In this document: positions 1 through 9,508 of the stretch, piece after piece
Position numbering within the stretch: the stretch's first letter is position 1
Layout: every line of letters begins with the position of its first letter
NCBI GenBank assembly: GCA_008501825.1
Contig: QQUA01000002.1
Span: 168,695-232,694, forward strand
Source of the DNA: Planctomycetota bacterium
GTDB taxonomy: Bacteria > Planctomycetota > UBA1135
Length of the DNA stretch: 64,000 nucleotides
Direction of reading: 5' to 3'
Translations under genes and position numbers: made by a program
Notes under the pieces: model-generated
What the model saw: only the letters and a program-made list of their open reading frames with translations
Databases searched by the model: none
What the model was told of the DNA's origin: nothing

Positions 1-548
1 TTTAAACCGAGCACTTTCCAAATTAGCGACCCGTCTGCACCCGAGAACACCTCAACGGCACCAGCCTGATTTCCGGCACTTGAATCGCCTGTGACGCCTA
101 CTGCAATGTCGCCGAACCCATCTAAATTTACATCACCTATACCGTCAACGGAGACACCAAAGTTTGGTGATCCACCAATTAACGTCCTAATTTCACTTCC
201 ACTAATTCCAGAAATAATTCGAACATAACTCGCTAAGTGGATGCCTGACGGAGCTGCGATTAAGAGATCAGGATAACCATCCCCGTTAACATCTCCAGCA
301 CCACTTACAACCTTGCCAAATAAATCCCCCGAAGCGTCACCATAGATTGAAAAGGAAATCTCTTGCCCACGAGCAAGCCCGCCAACTAGCAAGGTAAAAA
401 GAGTTGACAACACAAAACTTCGAAATAAGAAGTACCACCCCGCCCAAATCCGTATTCGAAAATTAGGTTGAATTCGAATGCGCTTGAAGTGAATTCCAAC
501 CTTAGATCTAACCACCCCAAATCCGCTCGAAAACCCAAATTGCGGCAT
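1..548 (-). CDS. FG-GAP repeat surface protein, partial at its C-terminal end
   Basis: My own translation of the minus strand gives an open frame running off the left edge. A hydrophobic stretch ending in LLVGGLARGQ looks like a signal peptide. It is followed by at least two FG-GAP/integrin-alpha-like blades with the calcium-binding signatures GDVNGDGYPD and GDVNLDGFGD, and a repeat ending in SGADGSLIW. Such secreted beta-propellers are common in Planctomycetota surface proteomes and are thought to bind ligands or other proteins. The start is unsure: ATG at 593, ATG at 548 and GTG at 413 are all in frame, and the longer forms would give an unusually long basic N-region before the signal peptide. 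I chose 548. The gene is AT-richer than the hydrogenase operon beside it. Confidence 0.75.
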   Translation of the reverse strand, partial: MPQFGFSSGFGVVRSKVGIHFKRIRIQPNFRIRIWAGWYFLFRSFVLSTLFTLLVGGLARGQEISFSIYGDASGDLFGKVVSGAGDVNGDGYPDLLIAAPSGIHLASYVRIISGISGSEIRTLIGGSPNFGVSVDGIGDVNLDGFGDIAVGVTGDSSAGNQAGAVEVFSGADGSLIWKVLGL

Positions 549-826
549 TCTAAACCCTCGACTCAATCGACTTCTCTTGCTAGAAACTACCATTCCTTGA
601 GCCTAGAATATTCGAATGCCCGAATCAACGCCTTGTTTCCGTCCTTTCCAAACTGCCTTGATCCCCCCCAGCAACAGTCCACATGGCTTGTATTCAACCA
701 CCTTCCTTTCTGTCGCCAGTATATTATGAACAAAAAATTTGGCATAGTGCCCGAAAGCTCCGTAGTTCGAGTTAACCTACTTATATTTCTCAGCACTATT
801 GGAAAGATTGAATTCCTTCCGTGAAA

Positions 827-1879
827 TCAACAAATCCTCGGTAATTGTTCGCCGCTGAGCATGTCGAGAATGCGGCGGGCGCCGATGGCGGTGCGCAGGG
901 AAACGACTCCGGCGGGCCCGGATTGCACCCGGCCGGCGGCGGTGGCACCGGCAGATACTTCAAAGCTCTTCAACACCTCTAAAGCCTGGTCGGCGGCGGC
1001 TTCCGGAACGATGGCGCAGAAACGTCCTTCGTTGGCAACGTAGAAGGGATCCAAGCCTAAGATTTCACAGGCCGCCCGGACATCGTCGCGAACCGGCACT
1101 TTCGCTTCCTCCAACTCAATCGCCAAGGAAGCGTCCCGAGCAATTTCGACCATGGCCGAAGTCAAGCCGCCTCGGGTTAAATCGCGCAAGCAATGAACTT
1201 CCAAACCGGCTTCAAACAAAGCTTGAACCGGTTCGATCACACTGGCGGAATCGCTTTCAATGGCGCTTTCAAAAGCCAGAGCTTGCCGGGCACCTAGAAT
1301 CGCCATGCCGTGGCGACCTAAATCGCCGCTGACCAGAATCACGTCACCGGCCTGCACCTGATCCGGCCCAACGTTGCGCCCGGAAGGAACCAGGCCGACT
1401 CCGGCGGTGTTGATGAACACGCCGTCGCCCTTGCCGCGATCCACCACCTTGGTGTCGCCGGTAACGATCTGCACCCCAGCTTCCCGGGCCGCCTCCCCCA
1501 TGGCATGGACGATCTGCCACAGGGTTTCCATGGCCAAGCCTTCTTCCAAAATGAAGCCGGCGCTCAAATAAAGCGGACGAGCTCCGCACATGGACAAATC
1601 GTTGACCGTTCCGTGGACGGCCAAACTGCCGATGTTCCCGCCCGGGAAAAACAACGGCTTCACCACGAAGGAATCGGTGGTGAAGGCCATCTCGCCTTCG
1701 GCCACTGGAAAACGGGCTCCGTCGTGCCGGGCGCCGAGCAGCTCATTGTCGAACTCGGCAAGAAACATCTTCTCCAACAGTTGGTTCATCAAGCGGCCGC
1801 CGCCGCCATGAGCCATCAAAACCTGTGGGTATTCCGAAATCGGAATCGGACACTGCAATTGGAAGTCCTGAGTTTCCAT
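827..1879 (-). CDS. hypE: Hydrogenase maturation protein HypE (carbamoyl dehydratase)
   Basis: HypE receives a carbamoyl group from HypF on its C-terminal cysteine, dehydrates it with ATP to a thiocyanate, and hands cyanide to the iron held by HypC-HypD. The 350-residue length is normal. An AIRS/PurM-like fold is indicated by the glycine-rich HGGGG motif at residues 24-28 and the TGDTK and GDLGRHG motifs. The protein ends exactly in the diagnostic PRIC tail, so the modified cysteine (residue 350) is present. It is the last gene of the hydrogenase operon, 28 bases after hypD, and I see no clear terminator behind it. Expected in the cytoplasm. Confidence 0.97.
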   Translation of the reverse strand: METQDFQLQCPIPISEYPQVLMAHGGGGRLMNQLLEKMFLAEFDNELLGARHDGARFPVAEGEMAFTTDSFVVKPLFFPGGNIGSLAVHGTVNDLSMCGARPLYLSAGFILEEGLAMETLWQIVHAMGEAAREAGVQIVTGDTKVVDRGKGDGVFINTAGVGLVPSGRNVGPDQVQAGDVILVSGDLGRHGMAILGARQALAFESAIESDSASVIEPVQALFEAGLEVHCLRDLTRGGLTSAMVEIARDASLAIELEEAKVPVRDDVRAACEILGLDPFYVANEGRFCAIVPEAAADQALEVLKSFEVSAGATAAGRVQSGPAGVVSLRTAIGARRILDMLSGEQLPRIC

Positions 1880-1907
1880 CTTGGCTTGGCTCCTGGTGAC
1901 TTGGAAT

Positions 1908-3008
1908 TTAAGCGCCTTCCGGCATCAAGCGGCGATATTGGTAATAAGCGGCACACGCTCCTTCGCTGGAGACCATGGTGGCCCCCAAAGGTCGTTCCGG
2001 CGTGCACTCTTTCCCGAAGGCCGGGCATTCGTGGGGTTTGATCTCCCCTTGCAGCACCCGACCACTTTGGCAAGCTTCCGGTTCTTCCACTTGACGGTTG
2101 GCCAAGTCGAAACGCAATTCAGCATCGAAATCGCCATACTCCGGCTGCAAGCCCAGGCCGCTGACCGGAATGGTGCCGATACCGCGCCACTTGCGATCCA
2201 CGATTCGAAAGACAGTTTGAATCAATTGCTGCGCCGGACGGTTTCCGTCCACCAAAACGGAACGGCTGTATTGGTTTTCCACCTCCACCCGACCTTCTTC
2301 CAACTGCTTCACGCATAAATAAATCCCTTCCAAGATGTCGACCGGCTCGAAACCGGTCACCACGATCGGCTTGCCGTATTTCTCCACGATGGGCTGATAT
2401 TCCTGGTAGCCCATCACGGTGCAGACGTGACCGGCGGCGAGAAAACCTTGCACCCGATTGCCCGGAGCCGAAAGGATGGCTTCCATCGCCGGGGGCACCA
2501 GCACGTGAGAAACCAGCACCGAGAAGTTCTTCACTCCTTGCAGCTTGGCTTGGTGCACCGCCATGGCGTTGGCCGGCGCCGTGGTTTCGAAACCAACCGC
2601 GAAAAAAACGACTTCCTTGTCCGGATGTTCTTTGGCCACGCCCACTGCATCCACCGGCGAATAGACGATGCGGACGTCTCCTCCGGCGGCTTTGACCGAC
2701 AGCAGGTCTTTTTCTGAGCCGGGAACCCGCAGCATGTCGCCGAAAGAACAGAAAATCACCTCCGGCCGAGAAGCAATTTCAACCGCTTTGTCGATCAATT
2801 CCAAAGGCGTCACGCAAACGGGACAACCGGGCCCGTGGACCAATTCGATGCTATCGGGCAACAACTCGTCGATGCCAAAGCGAACGATGCTGTGAGTTTG
2901 ACCCCCGCAAATTTCCATCAAGGTCCACGGCTGGGTGGTAGCCCGGCGAATGGCTTCGGCCAGTTTCTTGGCGGTTTCCGGATCGCGATACTCATCCAGG
3001 TATTTCAT
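1908..3008 (-). CDS. hypD: Hydrogenase maturation scaffold HypD
   Basis: HypD carries a [4Fe-4S] cluster and, with HypC, forms the scaffold on which the Fe(CN)2CO unit of [NiFe] hydrogenase is built. The 366-residue protein has all family signatures: CGGQTH at residues 34-39, HGPGCPVC at 58-65, GFETTAP, and a C-terminal cysteine set ([27 protein letters not shown]) for the cluster. Its ATG shares one base with the hypC stop codon (TGATG), which implies translational coupling between two proteins that work as a complex. Fully conserved, no anomalies seen. Confidence 0.97.
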   Translation of the reverse strand: MKYLDEYRDPETAKKLAEAIRRATTQPWTLMEICGGQTHSIVRFGIDELLPDSIELVHGPGCPVCVTPLELIDKAVEIASRPEVIFCSFGDMLRVPGSEKDLLSVKAAGGDVRIVYSPVDAVGVAKEHPDKEVVFFAVGFETTAPANAMAVHQAKLQGVKNFSVLVSHVLVPPAMEAILSAPGNRVQGFLAAGHVCTVMGYQEYQPIVEKYGKPIVVTGFEPVDILEGIYLCVKQLEEGRVEVENQYSRSVLVDGNRPAQQLIQTVFRIVDRKWRGIGTIPVSGLGLQPEYGDFDAELRFDLANRQVEEPEACQSGRVLQGEIKPHECPAFGKECTPERPLGATMVSSEGACAAYYQYRRLMPEGA

Positions 3009-3277
3009 CAGGCCACCTCCCCGCCGGTGGGGTCCGAATCGTCCCGCACCGGTTCCTCCAAGGAATCCAAAGCTTCAAAAATCCGCTTGGCCTCTTCTTC
3101 ATCCACTTTGCTAATGGCGAAACCGACGTGAACCAGTACATAGTCCTGCACTCCACATTCGGGCAGAAAGGCCATATTGATTTCCTTGACCACACCGCCG
3201 AAATCAACCTGAGCGGTCCGCTGCAAGGGATCCTCGCCGTGCAGGGAAAGAATGCGGCCGGGAACGGCTAAGCACAT
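3008..3277 (-). CDS. hypC: Hydrogenase maturation chaperone HypC/HybG family
   Basis: Small 89-residue chaperone. It begins MCLAVPG, and the conserved Cys2, free after methionine removal, is the residue that binds the iron unit in HypC proteins. It partners HypD during cofactor assembly and then delivers the iron centre to the large-subunit precursor. The typical [16 protein letters not shown] and [16 protein letters not shown] segments are intact. The C-terminal acidic tail ([16 protein letters not shown]) is family-typical in being variable. It lies three bases after hypF and overlaps hypD by one base. Confidence 0.95.
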   Translation of the reverse strand: MCLAVPGRILSLHGEDPLQRTAQVDFGGVVKEINMAFLPECGVQDYVLVHVGFAISKVDEEEAKRIFEALDSLEEPVRDDSDPTGGEVA

Positions 3278-3280
3278 GGT

Positions 3281-5623
3281 TCAGCTTTTACTTGCAGGGG
3301 TTTCCGCCGCAGCGGAAGCCAAGGATTGAGCCAAGATTTGACCGACGGCGATGCCACCGTCATTGGGAGGGATGCGCTGATGGCGGTAGACCTGGAAGCC
3401 TGCCTGTGGCAAAGCGAGCAAACAAGCTTCGGTCAACAAACGGTTTTGGAAGCAGCCACCGGTCAGCAGCACTTTTTCCAAGGCCGCCGCTTGGGCGACG
3501 AGGACCACTGCAGCCGCCAAACTTCGGTGAAAGCGCCGGGCTATTTTAGCGATCGGCAGGCCGGCCGCCCGGTCGGCGAGCAAAGCTTCCAAACAAGGCT
3601 GCCAATTCAATTCCCAAGGTTCTCGATCTTGCCGCAGGGGAAAAGGATAAAGCACGTCATCTTCTTCGGCGGTGTCGGCGGCGAATTCAAGAGCCATCGC
3701 CGCCTGTCCCTCAAAGCGGAGTTTTTGCTGCAATCCAAGCAAGGAAGCCACGCCGTCAAACAGGCGTCCCATGCTGGATGTCCACGGAGTGGCGACCCCG
3801 TTTTCCACCGCCGACCGCAACAGCCGCAGCTCCGCCGGAGCGAACTCGCGGGCCGCGTGCAGATCGGTCGAAAACCAGGCCTCGCCACCGTAGGCGGCAA
3901 ACCACAAACCCAGGGCGGAGCGACACGGCTCCTTGATCGCTCGCTCCCCCCCCGGCAAAGGAAAGGGACGCAGACGCGCCAATCGGACAAAGGATGGGCC
4001 TTCGACCGCCAGGAACTCTCCGCCCCAAACAGTGCCGTCGGGACCATAACCAGTGCCATCCCACGCCACTCCCAAAACCCGGCCGCGAACTTCGTTTTCG
4101 GCCATGCAGGCCAGTACGTGGGCGTGGTGATGCTGTACCCGGAGCAAGGGCAAGTTCAAGGACTCGGCATGCAAAGTAGATCGATAATCTGGATGTGCGT
4201 CGCACACGGCGGCGGAGGCTTTTACGTCGTATAGATTTTGCACGTCGGCCAAGATGTTCCGGAAGTGCTGCATCGCCGCTTCCGCTTCCAAGTCGCCGAC
4301 GTGTTGACTGACGAAGACTTGATCGTTTAAAGAGAAAGCGACCGTGTTTTTGAGATGGCCGCCGACGGCGATGGCAGGTTCGGAACCGGCATGATCGGGA
4401 CAAGGAATCGGCAGCGGGGCAAATCCTCGAGCACGGCGCATCATCATCGGGCGGTCGGCGACCACCCGGAGCAAAGAATCGTCCACCGGCCGCACGATCG
4501 GGCGATCGTGCACCAGAAACAAATCGGCGATTTCACCCAACCGGTCCACTGCTTCCTGATTGTCGATACATATGGGTTCTTCGCTGAGATTGCCGCTGGT
4601 CGCCACCACTGGAAAAGCCAAATCGGAAAGCAACAGATGATGCAACGGGGTATAAGGAAGCATAACGCCGAGCCAAGGGTTGGCCGGTGCCAGGGAAGGA
4701 GCCAAGTTGGAGTTCGGGCGTTTTCGAACCAAAACGATGGGAGCTTCCGGCGAAGTCAATAAACGAGCTTCTTCATCCCCCACCATGCAGTGTTCTCGGA
4801 CCGCCTCCAAGTTCGGAAACATGACCGCCAGCGGCTTCTCTTCCCGATGCTTTCGCGCTCGCAAAGTCTGCACCGCTTGTTCCGATCGGGCGTCCACCAT
4901 CAAGTGAAATCCGCCCAGGCCCTTCAGCGCCACGATTTGTCCAACCCGCAAGGCGTTTTCCGCGCCGAGCAAGGCTTCATCGCGGCTGGCCAGCTCAGAA
5001 CCCCGGGCGTCCCATAACCTTAATTGCGGACCGCAATCGGGACATGCATTGGGTTGAGCGTGAAAACGCCGATCTTCCGGGTTTTGATATTCCGCCGCGC
5101 AAGCTTGGCACATGGGAAAGGCGGCCATGCTGGTGTGAGGCCGATCGTAGGGTAAACGTCGGATAATGCTGAACCGCGGCCCGCAATTGGTGCAATTGGT
5201 AAAGGGGTAGCGAAACCGGCGATCCTTCGGATCCAGGACTTCCCGGTAACAATCGTTACAAGTGGCTACGTCCGGCAGCACCAAAGCCGACTTGGCTCCT
5301 TGATCTTGGCTTTGCCGAATTTCAAAGTCGGGAAAACCAACTGGATCCAGATACCAATGTTCCAAGCTCTGGATGAAGGCGCGGGGCGGCGGCTCCTCCA
5401 CCAAAGTGCGATGAAAGGCCTGCACCGCCGACAAAGGTCCTTCCACTTCCAGAAAAACCCCTTGCACGCTGTTCAATACCCAGCCCTTCAAGCGGTGTTC
5501 TTTGGCCAAGCGATAGACGAATGGGCGAAAGCCCACTCCTTGCACCGCGCCTCGTACGGTGGCGCGGAATCGTTGGCAGGACGCAAGCTCGTCCCTTGGA
5601 TCCCTGGTGGTTCGCTCGGCCAT
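3281..5623 (-). CDS. hypF: Carbamoyltransferase HypF
   Basis: HypF uses carbamoyl phosphate and ATP to load the carbamoyl group onto HypE, giving the source of the cyanide ligands. The 780-residue protein shows the full domain order: an N-terminal acylphosphatase-like domain (VQGVGFRPFVYRL near residue 30), two Cys4 zinc fingers (CNDC, CTNCGPRFS, CQAC and CPDCGP), a YrdC/Sua5-like ATP-binding domain (KGLGGFHL, KHREEKPLAVMFP), and a C-terminal Kae1/TobZ-like carbamoyltransferase domain (HPDYRST, VQHHHAHVLACM, GVAWDGTGYGPDGTVWGGEF). Located between the maturation protease (three bases upstream) and hypC in the same operon. Nothing is truncated. Confidence 0.97.
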   Translation of the reverse strand: MAERTTRDPRDELASCQRFRATVRGAVQGVGFRPFVYRLAKEHRLKGWVLNSVQGVFLEVEGPLSAVQAFHRTLVEEPPPRAFIQSLEHWYLDPVGFPDFEIRQSQDQGAKSALVLPDVATCNDCYREVLDPKDRRFRYPFTNCTNCGPRFSIIRRLPYDRPHTSMAAFPMCQACAAEYQNPEDRRFHAQPNACPDCGPQLRLWDARGSELASRDEALLGAENALRVGQIVALKGLGGFHLMVDARSEQAVQTLRARKHREEKPLAVMFPNLEAVREHCMVGDEEARLLTSPEAPIVLVRKRPNSNLAPSLAPANPWLGVMLPYTPLHHLLLSDLAFPVVATSGNLSEEPICIDNQEAVDRLGEIADLFLVHDRPIVRPVDDSLLRVVADRPMMMRRARGFAPLPIPCPDHAGSEPAIAVGGHLKNTVAFSLNDQVFVSQHVGDLEAEAAMQHFRNILADVQNLYDVKASAAVCDAHPDYRSTLHAESLNLPLLRVQHHHAHVLACMAENEVRGRVLGVAWDGTGYGPDGTVWGGEFLAVEGPSFVRLARLRPFPLPGGERAIKEPCRSALGLWFAAYGGEAWFSTDLHAAREFAPAELRLLRSAVENGVATPWTSSMGRLFDGVASLLGLQQKLRFEGQAAMALEFAADTAEEDDVLYPFPLRQDREPWELNWQPCLEALLADRAAGLPIAKIARRFHRSLAAAVVLVAQAAALEKVLLTGGCFQNRLLTEACLLALPQAGFQVYRHQRIPPNDGGIAVGQILAQSLASAAAETPASKS

Positions 5624-5626
5624 GGC

Positions 5627-6097
5627 TCAGGCGGTTTCCAAATCCGCCAGCACCCGTTCTACCACTTCGTCGACCACGGCCAGCAGCGAAGGGGATATCG
5701 GCGCCCCTTCCTGAAATTGATCGGCTTCAATGCCGTGCACGATCAAACGCCCGGGCAATTGATCCAAGACTTGTCCCAGGGCTACCGCTTCCGCCAGGCC
5801 GAGAGCATGGCTGGAACCGCCTTGAAAAACCGCAGGCAAGGAGCCTTCCTGCAAATCCCAGCGCCACAGGGATCCGGGTTTGGCGCCGGAATTCACGGCA
5901 TCGACGACCACCGCCAGTTCGCTGCCTTGCCAAGCTTCTAAAAGTTCGGCGGCGCCCCCGTGCATGGCTCGCACCAGGACGCCGCTGTCGACTTTGGACG
6001 CCAATTCGCGGGCGATCAGCCCGCCGATGCCGTCATCCCCGCGGAAGGGGTGACCGAGGCCTAGGACCACCTTCCGCGGGGACATTCCGCTATTCAC
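5627..6097 (-). CDS. Hydrogenase maturation protease (peptidase M52 family)
   Basis: Endopeptidase that removes the C-terminal tail of the hydrogenase large subunit after nickel is in place. The 156-residue protein has the family start [16 protein letters not shown], with the metal-sensing acidic residue in GDDGIG, then a [12 protein letters not shown] segment and a [14 protein letters not shown] segment containing the conserved histidine. Its start overlaps the end of its presumed substrate gene (the alpha subunit) by eight bases, so the pair is probably translated together. An alternative start is the second methionine at 6085. Most similar in layout to HyaD/HybD/HycI-type proteases; which group cannot be decided from sequence reading alone. 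Confidence 0.9.
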   Translation of the reverse strand: MNSGMSPRKVVLGLGHPFRGDDGIGGLIARELASKVDSGVLVRAMHGGAAELLEAWQGSELAVVVDAVNSGAKPGSLWRWDLQEGSLPAVFQGGSSHALGLAEAVALGQVLDQLPGRLIVHGIEADQFQEGAPISPSLLAVVDEVVERVLADLETA

Positions 6098-7412
6098 GCT
6101 CCAGATCCAACTTCAGGAAGTGAGTGGCGCAGGAAATACAAGGATCGTAATTCCGAATCGCTTGCTCACACTTCCAGGTCAGATCCTCTTGCGGCAGTTC
6201 CAGGTTTTTCTGGATGAACTCCACCAAGTCCTCTTCGACTCGCATTTGATTCTGCGCCGTGGGCGGCACGATGCGGGCATCGCGAATGAGGCCCTGCTCG
6301 TCGATTTGGTAACGATGGTAGAGAATGCCGCGAGGAGCCTCCGTGCAACCATGGCCGAAGCCGGCCTTCGGCTCCACTTCCACGTAAGGTTTGTCCGGGT
6401 ATTCGTAGCTGCCGATGATGCGCAAAGCTTCTTCCACTGCGTACAGGGTTTCGATGCTGCGCACCACGATGCTCTTGAACGGATTCCGGCAAACCTTGCC
6501 CAGTCCGATTTCCTCGGCCATTTCCTTGCAAAGCGGCGTGAGCTGATCGTAGTTCAGGCTGTAGCGAGCCTGCGGTCCTACAAAGTAGGCACCACGTTCT
6601 TTCACCCGGCTGTGCAAGGCGTTGGAATGCTCGACGTGGACTTCCTCGATGTGGTCGTAGAACTCTTCGATCGGGAAGTCCAATCCCTTCGAAGAAACCA
6701 AACGGCCTTCGTTGAAGGGATATTCGTCCGGATGGCGAAGGGCGACGAACTCGTAGTCCGGCTCCAAGTCCGGGAAGTCCAAAGTCGCCACCCAGCGAAT
6801 GGTATCGATGGTCATGTCCCGGGCCATTTCCAGCCGCGGCACCAACACCGAAAGCTCTTTCTTGGTCGGCGCCCGGTAGAAGCCTCCGAGCCGCACGTTG
6901 ATCGGGTGGATTTCCCGTCCGCCGACGATGTTGACGATGTCGTTGCCGATCTTTTTCAGGGCCAGACCCCGCTTTACCGGATCGGGATGGTCAGCGGCCA
7001 GGTGAATGGCGCTCTCATATCCCAAAAAGTCCGGTGCGTGCAGCATGTACACGTGCAGGACGTGGCTTTCGATCCACTCGCCGCAGTACAGCAGCCGCCG
7101 CAACTCCCGAATCGGACCGTCCAACTTCACCCCGCACGCATCTTCCATGGCGTGGCAGGAACTCATCTGGTAAGCCACCGGGCAAATACCGCAAATGCGG
7201 GCGGTGATGTCCGGAGCTTCGGTAAAGCGGCGCTCGTGCATGAAGGCTTCGAAGAATCGCGGCGGCTCGAAGATGTCCAACTTGACGTCCTGAACCTTTT
7301 CATTGCGAATCTTCACTCGCAGGCCGCCTTCGCCTTCCACCCGGGCCAGGTAATCGACCTTGATGCGGCGCGGGGGCTTTTCCTTTTTAGACTTCTTGGC
7401 GGGGGCGGTCAT
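6090..7412 (-). CDS. hydA: [NiFe] hydrogenase large (alpha) subunit, group 3b-like
   Basis: Catalytic subunit that binds the NiFe(CN)2CO centre. The first pair of nickel ligands is in [20 protein letters not shown] and the second in DPCISCATH near the C-terminus. About nine residues (FLKLDLERE) follow the histidine, a short tail that the protease encoded next door would remove. I place the start at the ATG at 7412 ([12 protein letters not shown]), because the reading frame upstream of it has non-hydrogenase composition and lies inside the small-subunit gene. This gives 440 residues, close to sulfhydrogenase alpha subunits of Pyrococcus, and a 26-base overlap with the delta gene. There is no twin-arginine signal in the operon, consistent with a cytoplasmic enzyme. 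Confidence 0.95.
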   Translation of the reverse strand: MTAPAKKSKKEKPPRRIKVDYLARVEGEGGLRVKIRNEKVQDVKLDIFEPPRFFEAFMHERRFTEAPDITARICGICPVAYQMSSCHAMEDACGVKLDGPIRELRRLLYCGEWIESHVLHVYMLHAPDFLGYESAIHLAADHPDPVKRGLALKKIGNDIVNIVGGREIHPINVRLGGFYRAPTKKELSVLVPRLEMARDMTIDTIRWVATLDFPDLEPDYEFVALRHPDEYPFNEGRLVSSKGLDFPIEEFYDHIEEVHVEHSNALHSRVKERGAYFVGPQARYSLNYDQLTPLCKEMAEEIGLGKVCRNPFKSIVVRSIETLYAVEEALRIIGSYEYPDKPYVEVEPKAGFGHGCTEAPRGILYHRYQIDEQGLIRDARIVPPTAQNQMRVEEDLVEFIQKNLELPQEDLTWKCEQAIRNYDPCISCATHFLKLDLERE

Positions 7413-8184
7413 GGGCTTCGCTCTCCTTGCGGAAGGCCTCGGCGTAGGTGTTGAAACCGCGGAAGGCACGGACCAAATCGTCACTCGAGACGTTGAGGTG
7501 CTCCTGCCAACGGCGGCTGAGGGAAGAAGTATTGGGGGTTTCCATGGGCCCGTAGCAGCCGAAGCAGCCACGGTTGTAAGCGGTGCACAGGGCATCGCAG
7601 CCGGCATGGGTAATGGGTCCCATGCAGGGCGTGCCGTGTGCCACCATCACGCAAGGATTGCCCTTCAACTTGCATTCCAGGCAAACGCTGTGATGAGGTA
7701 CGTTCGGTTTGCGACCGAACACGAAGGCGGAAATGACTTCCACCAATTGCATCTTGTTGATCGGGCAGCCGCGCAACTCGAAGTCGACCGGGATGTGATC
7801 GCCGATCGGTGTCGAGGTATCGAGAGTATCGATGTAATCCGGGCGGGCGTAAACGATCGAAATGAAGTCCTCGACGTTCTTGTAGTTCTTCAGTGCCTGA
7901 ATGCCACCGGAAGTGGCACAAGCTCCAATGGTAATCAAGAACTTCGATTCCTTGCGGATGCGTTTGATGCGCTTGATGTCGTGGGCGGTCGTAATCGAGC
8001 CTTCGACCAAGGACACGTCATAAGGGCCTTTGACGTATTCCCTGGATGCTTCCGGGAAGTAGGCGATGTCCACCGCTCCCACGACGTCCAAAAGTTCGTC
8101 TTCACAATCCAGCAGGGATAGCTGGCAACCATCGCAAGAGGCGAACTTCCAGACCGCGAGCTTGGGATTGCGTTTGAAGCCCAT
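7387..8184 (-). CDS. hydD: [NiFe] hydrogenase small (delta) subunit
   Basis: Electron-transfer subunit carrying the proximal and further iron-sulfur clusters. The 265-residue protein starts [20 protein letters not shown], so the first cluster-binding pair (CDGC) comes within the first 20 residues and there is no export signal. Other cluster ligands are in [33 protein letters not shown] and the C-terminal [14 protein letters not shown]. The lack of a long N-terminal leader and the short length fit group 3 cytoplasmic hydrogenases. It sits two genes after the beta subunit, three bases from gamma and overlapping alpha, the usual order for group 3b. Confidence 0.94.
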   Translation of the reverse strand: MGFKRNPKLAVWKFASCDGCQLSLLDCEDELLDVVGAVDIAYFPEASREYVKGPYDVSLVEGSITTAHDIKRIKRIRKESKFLITIGACATSGGIQALKNYKNVEDFISIVYARPDYIDTLDTSTPIGDHIPVDFELRGCPINKMQLVEVISAFVFGRKPNVPHHSVCLECKLKGNPCVMVAHGTPCMGPITHAGCDALCTAYNRGCFGCYGPMETPNTSSLSRRWQEHLNVSSDDLVRAFRGFNTYAEAFRKESEAHDRPRQEV

Positions 8185-8187
8185 GCT

Positions 8188-9051
8188 TTACAGCTCCCTG
8201 GTCTTGAACAGGTGTTGAATCTGGGAGTAGGGGTACACCGGCCCGTCCTTGCAGATGAAGGTCGGCCCGTACTGGCAGTGGCCGCAGAAACCCACGGCGC
8301 ACTTCATGTTGCGCTCCATCGAAATGAAGATGTTCTCGGTTTCCACGCCCCGGCCCATAAGTTCCATGACCGTAAAGCGCATCATGACTTCAGGTCCGCA
8401 AACGAAGGCTTTGGTGTGGAAAGGATCGAAGCGGGCACCGGGAATCAACTTGGTGACCACGCCGACGCGGCCGAACCAATCCCGGGCGGCGTGATCGACG
8501 GTGACTTCCACTTGGGTATGGAACAAACCGCGCCACTTCTCCAATTCCTTGCGGTAAAGCAGATCTTGGGGCGTGCGGGTGCCGTACAGCAGGACGACTT
8601 TGCCGTAACGCTCGCGGTGGGCCAACACGTGGTAAAGGGCGGGCCGCAAGGGTGCTAAACCGATGCCGCCGGCGGCGATCACAATGTCGCTGCCTTCCGC
8701 CTCCTTTACCGGCCAACTGCTGCCGAACGGTCCGCGCAAGCCGACTTGGGCACCGATTTTCAAATTGCACAGCGCCTCGGTCACGGTGCCTACCGCTCGA
8801 ATGGTATGAACGTAAGCACGTGTGTGTCCAGGGTCGCCGCTGATCGAGATCGGCACTTCCCCCACACCGAACAGGTACAGCATGTTGAACTGTCCGGGCT
8901 GGAAATAAGGGGCCGGATTGCCGTCCGCCGGCTCCATTTCCAAAGTGAAGGTGTCGTGGGTGTGACGGGTGATCCGAATGACCCGGTAAGGCCGGGGCAG
9001 CATCGGATCCGCCGTTTGCGGTTGGACTTCAGGTGCGAGTACCGGAGCCAT
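8188..9051 (-). CDS. hydG: Hydrogenase gamma subunit, FAD/NAD(P)-binding oxidoreductase with 2Fe-2S
   Basis: Links the hydrogenase to NAD(P)(H). The ferredoxin-NADP-reductase fold is shown by an FAD-binding N-terminal half ([41 protein letters not shown]) and a nucleotide-binding half ([33 protein letters not shown]). The C-terminal motif C-x4-C-x2-C-x8-C in [17 protein letters not shown] binds a 2Fe-2S cluster, as in sulfhydrogenase gamma subunits and dihydroorotate dehydrogenase electron-transfer subunits. I chose the ATG at 9051 ([10 protein letters not shown], 287 residues). The frame is open to an earlier start at 9096, but that lies well inside the upstream gene. The 9051 start still overlaps it by 23 bases. 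Confidence 0.93.
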   Translation of the reverse strand: MAPVLAPEVQPQTADPMLPRPYRVIRITRHTHDTFTLEMEPADGNPAPYFQPGQFNMLYLFGVGEVPISISGDPGHTRAYVHTIRAVGTVTEALCNLKIGAQVGLRGPFGSSWPVKEAEGSDIVIAAGGIGLAPLRPALYHVLAHRERYGKVVLLYGTRTPQDLLYRKELEKWRGLFHTQVEVTVDHAARDWFGRVGVVTKLIPGARFDPFHTKAFVCGPEVMMRFTVMELMGRGVETENIFISMERNMKCAVGFCGHCQYGPTFICKDGPVYPYSQIQHLFKTREL

Positions 9052-9496
9052 AGAGATCCAGGAGTTGCAGCCGAGCCGCTTGCAGGCGTTCGACAATGAC
9101 TTGGGAGAAGCGCTTCATGAGCTCGAATCCCAATTCGGGATTCTGCTCCAACTTGCCCATCAGGCAGCGTCCGTCAAAACGGATCGCCCGGGTCAGTTGC
9201 AGGGCACAGGCGTCGAAGTGCCATTTCGCCGGAGGGAACAACCAAGCCCAACCGAGGACTTCCCCTTCCTGCAAGGTTTGAATGGTCACCGGCCCCTTGC
9301 CGGGCAAGTGAATGTCCAAAGTGACCAAGCCGTGAGTCAGCAGGTAGAAGCTGTCGGCGGGTTCGCCCTCGCGGAAAATGGTTTTTCCGGCGGCGAATTG
9401 AACCGGCCGGGCGCACTCACCGAGCAATTCCAGAGTGCTGTCCTTGAAACCCTTGAAGAAAGGGTGTTCGCTGAGAACTTTGTCTAAGACTTGCAT
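9029..9496 (-). CDS. Stand-alone cyclic-nucleotide-binding (Crp effector-type) protein
   Basis: A 155-residue protein made of a single cNMP-binding beta-barrel: LGECARPVQFAAGKTIFREG, then DSFYLLTHGLVTLDI and GEVLGWAWLFPP, ending in the C-helix region. The phosphate-binding cassette position reads GEVLGWAWLFPPAKWHFDA, where classical cAMP binders have an FGE...R-T/S arrangement, so the ligand may not be cAMP. There is no helix-turn-helix domain and no room for one. It lies between beta and gamma subunit genes, 12 bases from beta. From context I infer a role in the hydrogenase complex or in sensing, not DNA binding. Similar short proteins accompany some group 3b hydrogenase loci. Confidence 0.85.
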   Translation of the reverse strand: MQVLDKVLSEHPFFKGFKDSTLELLGECARPVQFAAGKTIFREGEPADSFYLLTHGLVTLDIHLPGKGPVTIQTLQEGEVLGWAWLFPPAKWHFDACALQLTRAIRFDGRCLMGKLEQNPELGFELMKRFSQVIVERLQAARLQLLDLYGSGTRT

Positions 9497-9508
9497 GGTT
9501 GGGCCCTC

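Noticed and set aside
468..824. 118-residue plus-strand open frame in the left AT-rich gap (and a 69-residue frame on the other strand at 587-796)
   Set aside because: Both overlap the likely FG-GAP leader or the intergenic promoter, have no domain, and differ in composition from real neighbours; no ribosome site supports either.
6120..7454. 444-residue plus-strand open frame over the hydrogenase large-subunit gene
   Set aside because: Antisense shadow of a fully motif-supported gene; long antisense frames are expected in GC-rich coding DNA.
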